This document shows, in pieces, positions 1 through 8,507 of a DNA stretch of 64,000 nt (position 1 is the stretch's first letter; each line of letters begins with the position of its first letter). The DNA comes from Psychrobacter sp. Ps6 (GTDB taxonomy: Bacteria; Pseudomonadota; Gammaproteobacteria; Pseudomonadales; Moraxellaceae): positions 62,001 to 126,000 of the forward strand of contig NZ_JADQAI010000009.1 in the NCBI RefSeq assembly GCF_022129235.1, read 5' to 3'. The position numbers and the translations under genes are program-made. The notes beneath the pieces were generated by a model, which was not told the origin of the DNA, made no database searches, and was given only the letters and a program-made list of their open reading frames with translations.

Positions 1-414
1 GGTTTCTTTGGCATGGATGACTTGCTCGACCAAGATACTGGCGTAACTTTTTGCTTGGCTTAGATTGTCATCACTGGCGACCTTTTTGATGGTTTCTTTG
101 TCTTCGTCGCTGATTTCTTCTGGTAGGTCATCATTATCCAGCTCTTCAGTGGCTTTTATATGGTCGTCTGGATGATGGCTATCTACATGAGGGTTGGCGT
201 GACTGTCTTCTGGAGAGTGGCTGTGGTGTAGCGTATGGCTGTGCTCTATGTTGTCTTTTTCATGGTTACCATTCAGCGTATCGTTCGCATCATCATTTTG
301 CTGGACACGATTTGTGGTGCTCGCGGGCAAACGCTCGCTGTCTGACAGGTTATCCTGAGCGTTGTCGCTATATGTTTGGCTATGTTGTCGGTTGTGTTTG
401 GTATCTTGGGACAA
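1..414 (-). CDS. Hypothetical protein, N-terminal part (runs off the window)
   Basis: An open frame covers the whole minus strand here, continues past base 1, and is divergent from valS. About 138 residues are visible. The first ~95 are low complexity and rich in Asp, Asn, His and Ser, with several His-Ser and His-His pairs. The more ordered part after them contains the stretch EEISDEDKETIKKV followed by AKSYASILVEQV. The visible frame has no ATG; the most upstream usable start is a TTG at 414, three codons downstream of weak purine-rich sequence, after an in-frame stop. I do not recognise the protein. The His/Asp-rich head could bind metal or be a disordered tail, but that is only inference. 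The frame is continuous and biased like coding sequence, so I believe it is a gene; the start is uncertain. Confidence 0.5.
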   Translation of the reverse strand, partial: MSQDTKHNRQHSQTYSDNAQDNLSDSERLPASTTNRVQQNDDANDTLNGNHEKDNIEHSHTLHHSHSPEDSHANPHVDSHHPDDHIKATEELDNDDLPEEISDEDKETIKKVASDDNLSQAKSYASILVEQVIHAKET

Positions 415-719
415 GGTCGGCTCACTATTGATTAGATAACATTGTTAGTATTTCTAAGTTAGTATTTTTAATGTAAAGATATTAGCGCTATTTTAGCGCA
501 TGATAGGGACGGGTTCTGTTGAGCATTTAACCGATTGGGGTTATTAATTGTTCGATAACGGCATGAAAAATGACCTTCATTTTTGATAAATTGTCTTACC
601 ATCTAACAAAATCTGCCTATCTGCGTTAAAATCACTCTATTCATTATTCTCCTAATTTTTATATTCGCTTTAATTCAATTAACTTTGATCATATTCAATC
701 AATAAAAGATAATGCCATT
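415..719. other. Divergent intergenic region upstream of valS
   Basis: AT-rich spacer between two divergent genes. On the plus strand TTGATC (685-690) and GATAAT (708-713) are separated by 17 bases, a plausible sigma-70 promoter, but it lies so close to the valS ATG (720) that the mRNA would be almost leaderless. No RNA gene or clear terminator is visible. Confidence 0.4.
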
Positions 720-3653
720 ATGAGTAATCACAACCTAACCGCCTCTATTCAAGCGGCACTAAATCAATTAGAAAACGCCTATAATCCTGCACAAGTCGAG
801 GCAGGCATGTATCAAGGCTGGGAAGAAAGTGGCTATTTTCAGCCGACGTTTGATAAAGACGAGTCGTTTTCTATCGCGCTACCACCGCCAAATGTCACCG
901 GCTCACTGCATATGGGGCATGGGTTTAACAATGCAATCATGGATGCGCTCACCCGTTATCACCGCATGGATGGTGACAATACACTGTGGCAACCAGGTAC
1001 GGATCATGCGGGTATCGCAACCCAAATGGTCGTTGAGCGTCGTCTAGAGGCGCAAGGCATCAAGCGCCGTGACATGACGCGTGAAGACTTTATCGATAAA
1101 GTGTGGGAATGGAAAGAAGAGTCGGGCGGTAATATCACTAGCCAAATTCGCCGTTTGGGTAGTTCGGTTGACTGGTCGCGTGAGCGTTTTACCATGGATG
1201 ATGGTCTGTCCAATGCTGTAAAAGAAGTGTTCGTACGCCTATTCGACGATGGTTTGATCTATCGTGGTAAGCGTTTGGTCAACTGGGATCCTAAGTTCCA
1301 AACCGCGCTTTCTGATTTAGAAGTAGAAAACCACGACGAAAAAGGCAGCTTGTGGCATTTCCGCTATCATTTCACGGATACAGAGCTGCTGACTCAAGAT
1401 GGTAAAAACTACCTTGTTGTAGCAACCACACGCCCTGAGACACTCCTTGGTGATACGGCAGTCGCGGTCAATCCGAGCGATGAGCGTTACGCGCACTTGG
1501 TCGGCAAAACCATTACCTTGCCAATCACTGGTCGTGTCGTGCCTATCGTCGCTGATGATTATGTTGAAAAAGACTTCGGTACAGGCTGTGTCAAAATCAC
1601 CCCAGCGCATGATTTTAATGATTATGAATTGGGTCGTCGCCATAGCTTGCCATTGATTAACATCCTAGATGAGCGCGCCAATATCTTACCCGCGATGGAA
1701 GTCTATCCTGACTTACAAACGCGTGAGCCAGAGTTAGAAACCACGCCGAGCGACTATGCCGGACTTGAGCGTTTTGCCGCGCGTAAATTCTTAGTTGAGC
1801 AAGCAGGTGAGCAGGGCTGGCTAGAAGATATCGAAGACTACGCACTCAAAGCCCCACGTGCTGAGCGTGGCGGTACAATCGTTGAGCCGTGGTTGACCGA
1901 TCAGTGGTATGTCGCAGTCAAAGAACTTGCCAAGCCTGCGATTGACGCGGTAGAAGACGGTAGCATTGAGTTCGTACCTGCGCAGTACAAAAACATGTAT
2001 ATGGCGTGGATGACTGATCTACAAGACTGGTGCATCAGCCGTCAGCTGTGGTGGGGTCATCGTATCCCTGCATGGTATGACGATGCGACGGGTGAAATCT
2101 ATGTCGCCCGTGACGAAGCCGAAGTACGCACTAAATACAACCTAGGCGACGACGTAAAACTGCGCCAAGATAATGACGTGCTCGATACGTGGTTCAGCTC
2201 TGGTCTATGGACGTTCAGTACGCTTGACTGGGCAGACGTCAACGCCGATCCACGCGTGATGGACACCTTCCACCCGACCAGCGTATTGGTGACAGGTTTT
2301 GACATCATCTTCTTTTGGGTTGCCCGCATGATCATGATGACCATGCACTTCGTGAAAAACGAAGACGGCACGCCGCAAGTACCGTTTAAGACCGTCTATG
2401 TGCATGGTCTGGTACGTGATGGCAATGGTCAAAAAATGTCAAAATCAAAGGGTAACGTCTTAGATCCGATCGATCTCATCGATGGTATTGAGCTAGAAGC
2501 GCTGGTCGAAAAACGCACCAGCAATATGATGAACCCAAAAGACGCGGCCAAGATTGAGAAGCAAACACGTAAAGAATTCCCAGAAGGCATTCCAGCTTAC
2601 GGCACCGATGCACTGCGCTTTACCTTTACCTCATTAGCCAGTACTGGTCGCGATATCAACTTTGATCTAAAGCGGGTCGAGGGCTATCGTAACTTCTGTA
2701 ATAAAATTTGGAACGCCAGCCGTTTTGTACTGATGAACTGTGTTGATGGCGATAGCAACGCCAAGCCTATCGACCAAGCAGCGAATCCTGACGTATGGGA
2801 ATTACCAGAAAAATGGATCATGAGTCGTCTAAACTCTAGCATCAAAGACATTCATCAGCATTTTGCTCAGTATCGTCTCGATATGGTCAGCCAAGATATC
2901 TATGAGTTTATCTGGAATGAGTACTGTGATTGGTACGTTGAGCTTGCCAAAGCCAGCCTAAATGATGACTCGGTATCTGACGAGCGCAAAGCGCAAATCC
3001 GCTATGTACTACTGCACGTACTAGAGACTGCGCTACGTTTTACTCATCCAATCATGCCGTATCTGACCGAGCAAATCTGGCAGACCATGGCACCACTATT
3101 GGGTCGCAAAAACACCGACAGCATCGTGGTTGCTGACTATCCACAGACCGATGCCAGCCAAATCAGTGAGCAAGTTGAGGCGGATATGGCGTGGCTACAG
3201 GAGCTAATCGCTAGCGTCCGTAACATCCGTGGTGAGATGAAACTGGGTAACGCGGTACGTCTGCCAGTGCTACTACAAAACGTCTCTCAAGATGAAGATG
3301 CGCGTCTATCACGTATCAAAAACCAGTTCAAAGCGCTTGCCAAAGTCGAGAGCTTGGAGATCGTCAAAGAAGGTGATGAAGTACCACTATCATCATCAAG
3401 TATGGTCGGTCAGCTACGGGTACTCGTACCGATGAAAGGTCTAATTGACCCAACAGCTGAGCTGGCACGTCTGGGTAAGGCGCATGAAAAGCTACAAAAG
3501 CAAGCTGACGGCATCGCGCGTAAGCTAGGCAATGAAGGCTTCGTCAGTAAAGCACCTGCGGAAGTGGTCGATGCTGAGAAGGCGAAACTGGCTGAGCTAG
3601 AAGGGCAGTTGACCGCGATGACAGCGCAGATGGAGCAGTTGAAGGCGTTGTAA
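720..3653 (+). CDS. valS: Valyl-tRNA synthetase
   Basis: Class I aminoacyl-tRNA synthetase that charges tRNA-Val in the cytoplasm and edits mischarged threonine. The HIGH signature appears as HMGHG (residues 64-68) and the KMSKS loop as KMSKS (572-576). The large CP1 editing domain lies between them and contains the family stretch [15 protein letters not shown]. An anticodon-binding helical domain follows, and the C-terminus is the ValS coiled-coil tail (about 905-977). At 977 residues it is slightly longer than the E. coli protein (951), mostly from a ~20-residue N-terminal extension. No good Shine-Dalgarno precedes the ATG; a tiny ATG-CCA-TTA-TGA frame (712-723) overlaps it. A terminator follows at once, and a decayed copy of the tail-coding DNA lies downstream. 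Confidence 0.97.
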   Translation: MSNHNLTASIQAALNQLENAYNPAQVEAGMYQGWEESGYFQPTFDKDESFSIALPPPNVTGSLHMGHGFNNAIMDALTRYHRMDGDNTLWQPGTDHAGIATQMVVERRLEAQGIKRRDMTREDFIDKVWEWKEESGGNITSQIRRLGSSVDWSRERFTMDDGLSNAVKEVFVRLFDDGLIYRGKRLVNWDPKFQTALSDLEVENHDEKGSLWHFRYHFTDTELLTQDGKNYLVVATTRPETLLGDTAVAVNPSDERYAHLVGKTITLPITGRVVPIVADDYVEKDFGTGCVKITPAHDFNDYELGRRHSLPLINILDERANILPAMEVYPDLQTREPELETTPSDYAGLERFAARKFLVEQAGEQGWLEDIEDYALKAPRAERGGTIVEPWLTDQWYVAVKELAKPAIDAVEDGSIEFVPAQYKNMYMAWMTDLQDWCISRQLWWGHRIPAWYDDATGEIYVARDEAEVRTKYNLGDDVKLRQDNDVLDTWFSSGLWTFSTLDWADVNADPRVMDTFHPTSVLVTGFDIIFFWVARMIMMTMHFVKNEDGTPQVPFKTVYVHGLVRDGNGQKMSKSKGNVLDPIDLIDGIELEALVEKRTSNMMNPKDAAKIEKQTRKEFPEGIPAYGTDALRFTFTSLASTGRDINFDLKRVEGYRNFCNKIWNASRFVLMNCVDGDSNAKPIDQAANPDVWELPEKWIMSRLNSSIKDIHQHFAQYRLDMVSQDIYEFIWNEYCDWYVELAKASLNDDSVSDERKAQIRYVLLHVLETALRFTHPIMPYLTEQIWQTMAPLLGRKNTDSIVVADYPQTDASQISEQVEADMAWLQELIASVRNIRGEMKLGNAVRLPVLLQNVSQDEDARLSRIKNQFKALAKVESLEIVKEGDEVPLSSSSMVGQLRVLVPMKGLIDPTAELARLGKAHEKLQKQADGIARKLGNEGFVSKAPAEVVDAEKAKLAELEGQLTAMTAQMEQLKAL

Positions 3654-3682
3654 TCTAAACGTAGATATCCGTATTAGCAAAG

Positions 3683-3713
3683 AACGCTGTCACGATTGTG
3701 ATGGCGTTTTTTT
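3683..3713 (+). terminator. Rho-independent terminator of valS
   Basis: An 11-bp stem (AACGCTGTCAC with GTGATGGCGTT, two G-U pairs) closes a 4-base loop and runs into seven T. It sits 30 bases after the valS stop. Confidence 0.85.
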
Positions 3714-3773
3714 ATTGTCTACTGGTTAGTTCTTTGACCTTTTTTTAAGATATAACTGAATATTTGTGTGCTA
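3700..3773. repeat. Direct repeat, copy 1 (terminator arm plus downstream block)
   Basis: Begins with the 3' arm of the valS terminator (GATGGCG and T-run) and ends with a 23-base block at 3751-3773 (key core AACTGAATATTTGTGTGCTA). The same beginning and end recur at 4506-4580 with almost identical spacing (offset 806-807); the middle has diverged. Confidence 0.75.
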
Positions 3774-3808
3774 TTATTTATAATCTATTGAGATTAGCTC
3801 GAATATAT

Positions 3809-3934
3809 ATGCATAAGCTGCAAAAAAGTATCATCAGTAAGGCACTTGCAGAGGTGGTCAATGCTGAGAAAGCAAAACAGTCTGAGCTAGAAGGGCAGTT
3901 GACACCGATGACGGAGCGGTCAAAAGCGTTGTAA
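3809..3934 (+). pseudogene. Degenerate duplicate of the valS 3' end
   Basis: This stretch repeats the end of valS in the same register. The 41-codon frame reads MHKLQKSIISKALAEVVNAE onward and ends ...TERSKAL followed by TAA. It matches the ValS tail ([20 protein letters not shown], then ...EQLKAL) with about a dozen substitutions, an internal loss of about 10 codons after LQK, and a loss of three codons near the end. All gaps are multiples of three, so the frame is still open from ATG 3809. No Shine-Dalgarno is evident. It is either a remnant of a tandem duplication or the replaced 3' end left by an integration event. Whether the 41-aa peptide is made is unknown. Confidence 0.8.
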
Positions 3935-4018
3935 GATATCAATCGAATGACCTAACTAAAGAGATATGATTAAGTAATTCTTTAGTTTGAAGTAGACTTT
4001 TGAGTTTGAGGAAAAAAT

Positions 4019-4453
4019 ATGAGTGATAATAGGTTGGATGAAGAAGAAGCTGTTTTTGAGCATGATGTAGCAATGATTATTATTAATAAGTCATTTGAAG
4101 AACGGACTGCTTATGACGCAGCGCGTTATGCTTGGAGAGTCAATCCTGAAGTAATAGGTCAGGCTGACTATATATTAGCAGTAGCATATGGTGAAATTGT
4201 AGGCGTTTTTATTGCAGATCAATGGAAATTGGCAACACTGGAAAATTTTCCAGAGTACCCTAATGTTGCTGTAGAAGGAAGATTTGGCTTTGTTGGAAGA
4301 GATGCTCCCAAAGAGGTCGTACAACGTTATCTGTTTAAACGTATTCCTAGTGAGTACCGTAGAAAAGGTATGGCTGCTCCTATTAGATACAACTATGAGT
4401 ATAATCTTAAAGATAAAAGTAAAACACGCAAAGGCTTTTTAGATAGTATTTAA
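4019..4453 (+). CDS. Conserved hypothetical protein, 144 aa
   Basis: Small soluble protein without signal peptide or membrane segment. It has an acidic N-terminus, then RYAWRVNPEVIGQADYILAV, GEIVGVFIADQWKLAT, FGFVGRDAPKEV and a basic C-terminus with YRRKGMAAPIRYNYEYN. From memory this pattern (RYAW..., ADY.LAV..G.IVGVF.A..W, GRFGFVG..AP) recurs in a family of short uncharacterised proteins, but I cannot name its function. GAGGAAAAAAT precedes the ATG, a good ribosome binding site. Codon use and base composition are more AT-rich than valS, which suggests transfer. It lies between the copied valS tail and a copied terminator, directly upstream of a nuclease-like gene, so a role in mobile DNA or defence is possible but unproven. 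Confidence 0.75.
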   Translation: MSDNRLDEEEAVFEHDVAMIIINKSFEERTAYDAARYAWRVNPEVIGQADYILAVAYGEIVGVFIADQWKLATLENFPEYPNVAVEGRFGFVGRDAPKEVVQRYLFKRIPSEYRRKGMAAPIRYNYEYNLKDKSKTRKGFLDSI

Positions 4454-4489
4454 GTAATATTAGAGTCTTTAACCTATCGCTAGCTTTCT

Positions 4490-4517
4490 ACGCCATTATG
4501 TATACGATGGCGTTTTT
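4490..4517 (+). terminator. Terminator after the 144-aa gene
   Basis: ACGCCAT and ATGGCGT form a 7-bp stem followed by five T. The 3' arm and T-run resemble those of the valS terminator, being part of the second copy of the direct repeat. Confidence 0.65.
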
Positions 4518-4580
4518 ATTGTTCATTATTTACTCACTTCATATTTCATTTCTAGGCTATAACTGAATATTTGTGTGCTA
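4506..4580. repeat. Direct repeat, copy 2
   Basis: Second copy of the block at 3700-3773: starts GATGGCGTTTTTATTGT and ends with the identical 23 bases (4558-4580). Together the two copies bracket the valS-tail remnant and the 144-aa gene. Confidence 0.75.
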
Positions 4581-4633
4581 ATATCTCTATATTGAATAGT
4601 GCAGTACGAGTTTTTTAACCATGGATTAAGTTT

Positions 4634-5617
4634 ATGAAGTTCAAACCAAGAAATTTAAAAGCTATAGCCGAGTTAATAATTGGTGATGAAGGTCATTTTC
4701 CTTATCGTTCTAGTAGCTATATAACAGAATTTTTTGAAGAGTGTGACTTGGATTTTGTACATGACGGTTCTACTCGTAAATATTGGGTAGCCGATAGATT
4801 AGAAAATCTTCTAAATGAACCATCCGATACAACTGACACTTTACCAAATCGGTTTTTAAATGTTCTACAAACATTAATGCACAAAACTGATGCACATGTA
4901 GATGATCCAGATCGTTCGAAAGCGCTTGATGAGTTGAATAAACCTCTTTCCAGAGAAGGTTTTGAAGCATTTTATGGAGAGGATGATTTACTCTACGTTC
5001 GTCATAATGCTACGAGAAAAATATCTACCTACTCTTCTACGCCTCATCGACCTTTCACTCCTAAAGAGCAGGAAAAATATTTGCAGCTTACTGAGTACTT
5101 GAGTAATTGTTCTGAAGATCAGCTAATAGAAGAAATTTTACTACCTTTATTTCGACAATTAGGCTATCAGCATATCACCGCAGCAGGTCATAAAGATAAA
5201 TCCCTTGAGTATGGCAAAGATATTTGGATGCGTTATGTTTTGCCTACGCAACATGTATTGTATTTCGGTATACAGGTCAAAAAAGGAAAGCTTGATTCAG
5301 CAGGAGTTACTAAGACATCTAATGCAAATGTAGCTGAAATTTATAATCAATTGTTAATGATGCTCGGTCATGAGATTTTTGACCCTGAAACTAGTAAAAG
5401 GGTTTTAGTCGACCATGCTTTTATTATAGCTGGTGGGGAAATTACTAAACAAGCTAGAAATTGGCTAGGTAATAAATTGGATGCATCAAAAAGAAGCCAG
5501 ATTCTTTTCATGGACAGAGACGATATACTAAATCTTTATGTAGTAAGCAGCCTTAATGTACCAATTAAAGATAACGATACAGAAGCTATAATAATCTCAG
5601 ATGAACTACCGTTCTGA
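4634..5617 (+). CDS. Restriction-endonuclease-fold protein with AbiJ-like N-terminus
   Basis: 327 residues, no signal peptide. The N-terminal half (about 1-130) contains DGSTRKYWVADRLENLL and LSREGFEAFYGEDDLLYVRH, which recalls the AbiJ N-terminal domain found in phage-abortive-infection and nuclease fusions. The C-terminal half looks like a PD-(D/E)XK nuclease of the Mrr type: an EEILLPLFRQLGY helix, then D196 in EYGKDIW and Q214-V-K216 in FGIQVKKGK, the usual D...QxK catalytic triad arrangement. GGA sits 8 bases before the ATG. The gene is distinctly AT-rich against its neighbours. It likely acts as a nuclease in defence against foreign DNA; the fold and residues are seen, the biological role is inferred. 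No methyltransferase gene is nearby. Confidence 0.65.
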   Translation: MKFKPRNLKAIAELIIGDEGHFPYRSSSYITEFFEECDLDFVHDGSTRKYWVADRLENLLNEPSDTTDTLPNRFLNVLQTLMHKTDAHVDDPDRSKALDELNKPLSREGFEAFYGEDDLLYVRHNATRKISTYSSTPHRPFTPKEQEKYLQLTEYLSNCSEDQLIEEILLPLFRQLGYQHITAAGHKDKSLEYGKDIWMRYVLPTQHVLYFGIQVKKGKLDSAGVTKTSNANVAEIYNQLLMMLGHEIFDPETSKRVLVDHAFIIAGGEITKQARNWLGNKLDASKRSQILFMDRDDILNLYVVSSLNVPIKDNDTEAIIISDELPF

Positions 5618-5650
5618 TATTAGTTTATAACCTCTCGTCTTAGGAATACC

Positions 5651-6949
5651 ATGAACCATCTCACCGTCGGACAACGCGCGCCTTTAAGCAACCTTGCCAT
5701 TGACGATACCGCACCTATCACGTTCAAGTTCACTCGCCAAAGCCCAATAGAGATGGACATCAGCTGCTTTGCCTTAGACGCAGCGGGCAAACTGATCAAT
5801 GATGATTACATGGTGTTTTATAATCAGCCAACCTCCCCATGCGGGCAAATCAAGCTTACCCATTACGAGTCACAGCCAACGGCGAGTAAAGGCATCCAAG
5901 CCGAGTTTGAAGTGAATTTATCCAAACTGGCTGCGAATATAGACAGCTTGTTTTTTGTGTTATCAGCCGACACGTCGCTGAATCAAATTCAATCGTTAGA
6001 GATTGGCATTTGGCAGCAATCGCAAAAAGCGCAGGCAGAATATCAAGCAGCAGACTTTGCCCAGCAGCAAGCCAGTATGTTGATGCAGCTGTACCGTAAG
6101 AGTGGCGTGTGGCGAGTATCTAACGTCGCACAAGGCTTTAATGGTGGACTTGCCGCTATCGTGCAGCATTTCGGTGGTGACGTAGAAGAGAGTAGCCCAC
6201 AAGCAGCAGATACGACCGCAGCACCAGTTCAAGCAAAACCGTCGCTCGAGAAGGTCATGCTAGACAAAGCGCCAAAACTGGTCAATCTGGCCAAAAAAGC
6301 CACGATATCGCTTGAGAAACGCCAACTGCAACAATTAACTGCAAAGGTAGCACTGGTGTTAGATGCCTCAGGCTCAATGAACAGACAGTACAAAAAAGGC
6401 CGCGTGCAAGAGGTAGTCAATCGCATATTGCCATTGGCAGTGAGCTTCGATAATGACCAAGCGCTAGACTGCTGGGCGTTTGCCCGAGATCCGCAGTATT
6501 TGGGCGAGATTGGGCTGAGCAACTATGACGGCTTTATTGATAATGCTCATGGCGGCTGGCGCAAATGGGCACTTGGCCAACGCGTTAACAATGAAGCAGA
6601 GGTCATGAAAGCCGTGACGGAGTTTTATCAAAAAGACGGCTTGGATGTGCCTATCTACGTGCTATTTATCAGTGATGGCGGGGTAAATGACAATCGCGGT
6701 ATCACCAGAGTCATGACGGAAGCGGCGAAACTGCCGATATTTTGGCAGTTTGTGGGCTTGGGTGGTCGTGGTTATGGCATCCTAAAAAAACTAGATGATA
6801 TGACAGGGCGCGTGATTGATAATTGCGACTTTTTTGAACTTGACGATTTGGACGACATTAGCGAAGAAGCCTTGTATGAAAACATGCTAGAAGAGTTCCC
6901 AATGTGGCTAAAAGAAGCCAAGCAACTTGGTATAGTGACTCCACTATAA
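5651..6949 (+). CDS. TerD-vWA fusion protein (TerF-like)
   Basis: 432 residues. The N-terminal ~125 form a TerD-type calcium-binding stress domain (starts LTVGQRAPLSN; has KFTRQSPIEMDISCFALDAAGK). A Gln/Ala-rich linker leads to a C-terminal von Willebrand factor A domain (about 225-420) with an intact MIDAS start DASGSMN (D238) and later FISDGGVND. This order matches TerF of tellurite-resistance (Ter) systems, thought to form a membrane-associated metal-sensing stress complex. No terB, C, D or E gene is present in the window, so it is a stand-alone member. TAGGA six bases before the ATG supports the start. It ends at a bidirectional terminator shared with the convergent THI5-like gene. Confidence 0.85.
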   Translation: MNHLTVGQRAPLSNLAIDDTAPITFKFTRQSPIEMDISCFALDAAGKLINDDYMVFYNQPTSPCGQIKLTHYESQPTASKGIQAEFEVNLSKLAANIDSLFFVLSADTSLNQIQSLEIGIWQQSQKAQAEYQAADFAQQQASMLMQLYRKSGVWRVSNVAQGFNGGLAAIVQHFGGDVEESSPQAADTTAAPVQAKPSLEKVMLDKAPKLVNLAKKATISLEKRQLQQLTAKVALVLDASGSMNRQYKKGRVQEVVNRILPLAVSFDNDQALDCWAFARDPQYLGEIGLSNYDGFIDNAHGGWRKWALGQRVNNEAEVMKAVTEFYQKDGLDVPIYVLFISDGGVNDNRGITRVMTEAAKLPIFWQFVGLGGRGYGILKKLDDMTGRVIDNCDFFELDDLDDISEEALYENMLEEFPMWLKEAKQLGIVTPL

Positions 6950-6991
6950 AAGTATTACTGCGCTAACCTCACTATTCGATTACAGCTAAAT

Positions 6992-7026
6992 AAAAAACCG
7001 CCACATTAAAACTATGGCGGTTTTTT
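6992..7026. terminator. Bidirectional terminator
   Basis: AAAAAACCGCCA and TGGCGGTTTTTT form a perfect 12-bp stem around an 11-base loop between two convergent genes; A-run and T-run allow use in both directions. Confidence 0.9.
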
Positions 7027-7057
7027 ATGGTTCGAAATATTTTAACTTCTAAAATTC

Positions 7058-7954
7058 CTACAGCGCCCACAGCGACTGATACTGCTCATCGGTCAACGTC
7101 ACGATATCGTTCTCGGCTAGCATCTCACGCAGCTCTTGCCATTTATTTGCATCAGGCGTGATTGGCGTGATCAATCTGCCCAGCGTATTATCAATGATGG
7201 CATCCATTAGTGTGTCGGCTTCGGTTTTACTATAGTTGTAATACATATGGTGGGCAATTTCTGAATAATTTTTACACAGTTCCGTCATCTGATTGGTCAC
7301 TTGGATAAAGGTATCTATCGCGTCCTTTTTCGCGCTATAGATCTCATCCGTCGTGAGGATTTCTAACGCCGAAAAGTTAGGATAGGGTGACAGATGCTGG
7401 TCGATAAACGTAAAGTCCAATCCTTCGTGAGTTGCCTCAACGCCTTCAAAGTTATAAAAGCATAGCCATGCACCATCTAGGCTTGGGTCTTCTTGCAGAT
7501 TTTTTATATGATAAAAGTCTTTTTGTACAAAAGTCACATTATCACGGCTGATACTAAAGCCATTTTTCTTGGTATAGCGCGCCAATATCTCAAAGCCAAT
7601 ACGATTGGTTTTTTCCTCAGCAGCAGGGGTGCAGATGCGAATCGGCTGATTGTTCTTGAGCTTATCTATACTAGACTGCTGCATCAATATACCGCCGTCC
7701 GTCTCAAAAAAGCAGCCAAGCGCACGTAGGTTCGGCGCGTAATGCTCAAATAGGTGAATCGGCTCATTCACGTGTAGATCGATGCTTTGGTTCTGTAATT
7801 CAGCAAAGCCATCATAGTGATCGTCTGGCTCGATAATAGTGATATCGAGCCCTGCTTGCTCATATGCACCCGTAGTCACACCCGCAATAAAGGGCAGGTG
7901 ATCAGGGTTCAAGAACCATTCGAGAGTAAGGGTCAGTTTGGTGGTCGATTGCAT
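7058..7954 (-). CDS. THI5/NMT1-like thiamine-precursor protein under TPP riboswitch control
   Basis: 298 residues of the NMT1/THI5 periplasmic-binding-protein fold. It opens with LTLTLEWFLNPDHLPF, the family's N-terminal signature for pyrimidine (HMP) ligand binding, followed by GAYEQAGLDITIIEP. I chose ATG 7954 because AAAGGAAA lies just upstream; an ATG at 7984 would add ten residues. There is no signal peptide or lipobox, unlike ABC-transporter ThiY proteins, and no permease or ATPase gene adjoins. A TPP riboswitch upstream on the same strand ties it to thiamine supply. In yeast Thi5 a lysine before a conserved histidine is the reactive residue (from memory); here the matching stretch reads VNEPIH, keeping the His but apparently not the Lys, and no Cys-rich CCCFC motif is seen. 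So it is either a cytosolic or divergent binding protein or an unusual HMP-forming enzyme. Confidence 0.8.
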   Translation of the reverse strand: MQSTTKLTLTLEWFLNPDHLPFIAGVTTGAYEQAGLDITIIEPDDHYDGFAELQNQSIDLHVNEPIHLFEHYAPNLRALGCFFETDGGILMQQSSIDKLKNNQPIRICTPAAEEKTNRIGFEILARYTKKNGFSISRDNVTFVQKDFYHIKNLQEDPSLDGAWLCFYNFEGVEATHEGLDFTFIDQHLSPYPNFSALEILTTDEIYSAKKDAIDTFIQVTNQMTELCKNYSEIAHHMYYNYSKTEADTLMDAIIDNTLGRLITPITPDANKWQELREMLAENDIVTLTDEQYQSLWAL

Positions 7955-8089
7955 GGTTGTTTCCTTTTTGGGTATGGAAAACAATCAGACTGATAGTGTT
8001 TAAATAAAACAAGAAAGCCAAAGTCTCAAAATTAGATATGCTATTACGAGCACACATCACTAAGAGGTGCATCAAAACATGTCATGCTT

Positions 8090-8184
8090 ATTTCCTACGT
8101 CAGTGCTAACTGCTTCAGGTTCACGGGTATGTCTCAGCGATGGTTTTGACGACATTAAGACGTCAAATCAACGCACCCCGACAA
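8090..8184 (-). promoter_or_regulatory. TPP (THI-box) riboswitch
   Basis: Read on the minus strand, the region has the ordered THI-box elements: GGGGTGC (8179-8173), CTGAGA (8137-8132), ACCCGTGAACCTGA (8128-8115), then GTTAGCACTGACGTAGGAA ending at 8092. These match the conserved core that binds thiamine pyrophosphate. It lies about 135 bases upstream of the THI5-like gene on the same strand. No strong intrinsic terminator stem is seen between it and the gene, so control may act on ribosome access or through a structure I could not resolve. Confidence 0.92.
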
Positions 8185-8507
8185 GATTGAGTGGTATTAC
8201 ATAGTTTTTAAGCAGTACAACTATTGAATCAGTACTGCCAACGGCTATTACCGATGGTTGCTACCAAATACTACTGCCTCATCATAGACGACCTATGAGC
8301 GGTAGTGCAAGGTGTTGGATTGAGTCATGAGTTGGTATGCTTTGTGAAGTCGTTATATGTTATACCTTTGATAAATGAGCGAAAATTTTGGCAAAAAAAG
8401 GTATGATTAATAAACTGAAGTCGAATATAACGATAAGATTTGTCTGTCTTTGTTATTACAGACATAAATGCTCTGTCATCTATATGTGAGACATAATGAG
8501 TTAAGTT
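8185..8507. other. Intergenic region between riboswitch and DUF2971 gene
   Basis: AT-rich divergent spacer that must hold the promoter for the riboswitch transcript (minus strand) and for the DUF2971 gene (plus strand). No convincing RNA gene or repeat; a short minus-strand frame overlapping the downstream start has no coding support. Confidence 0.4.

Noticed and set aside
3809..3934. Treating the valS-tail copy as a functional small gene
   Set aside because: The frame is open but there is no ribosome binding site, and it is best explained as a duplication remnant; kept as a pseudogene.
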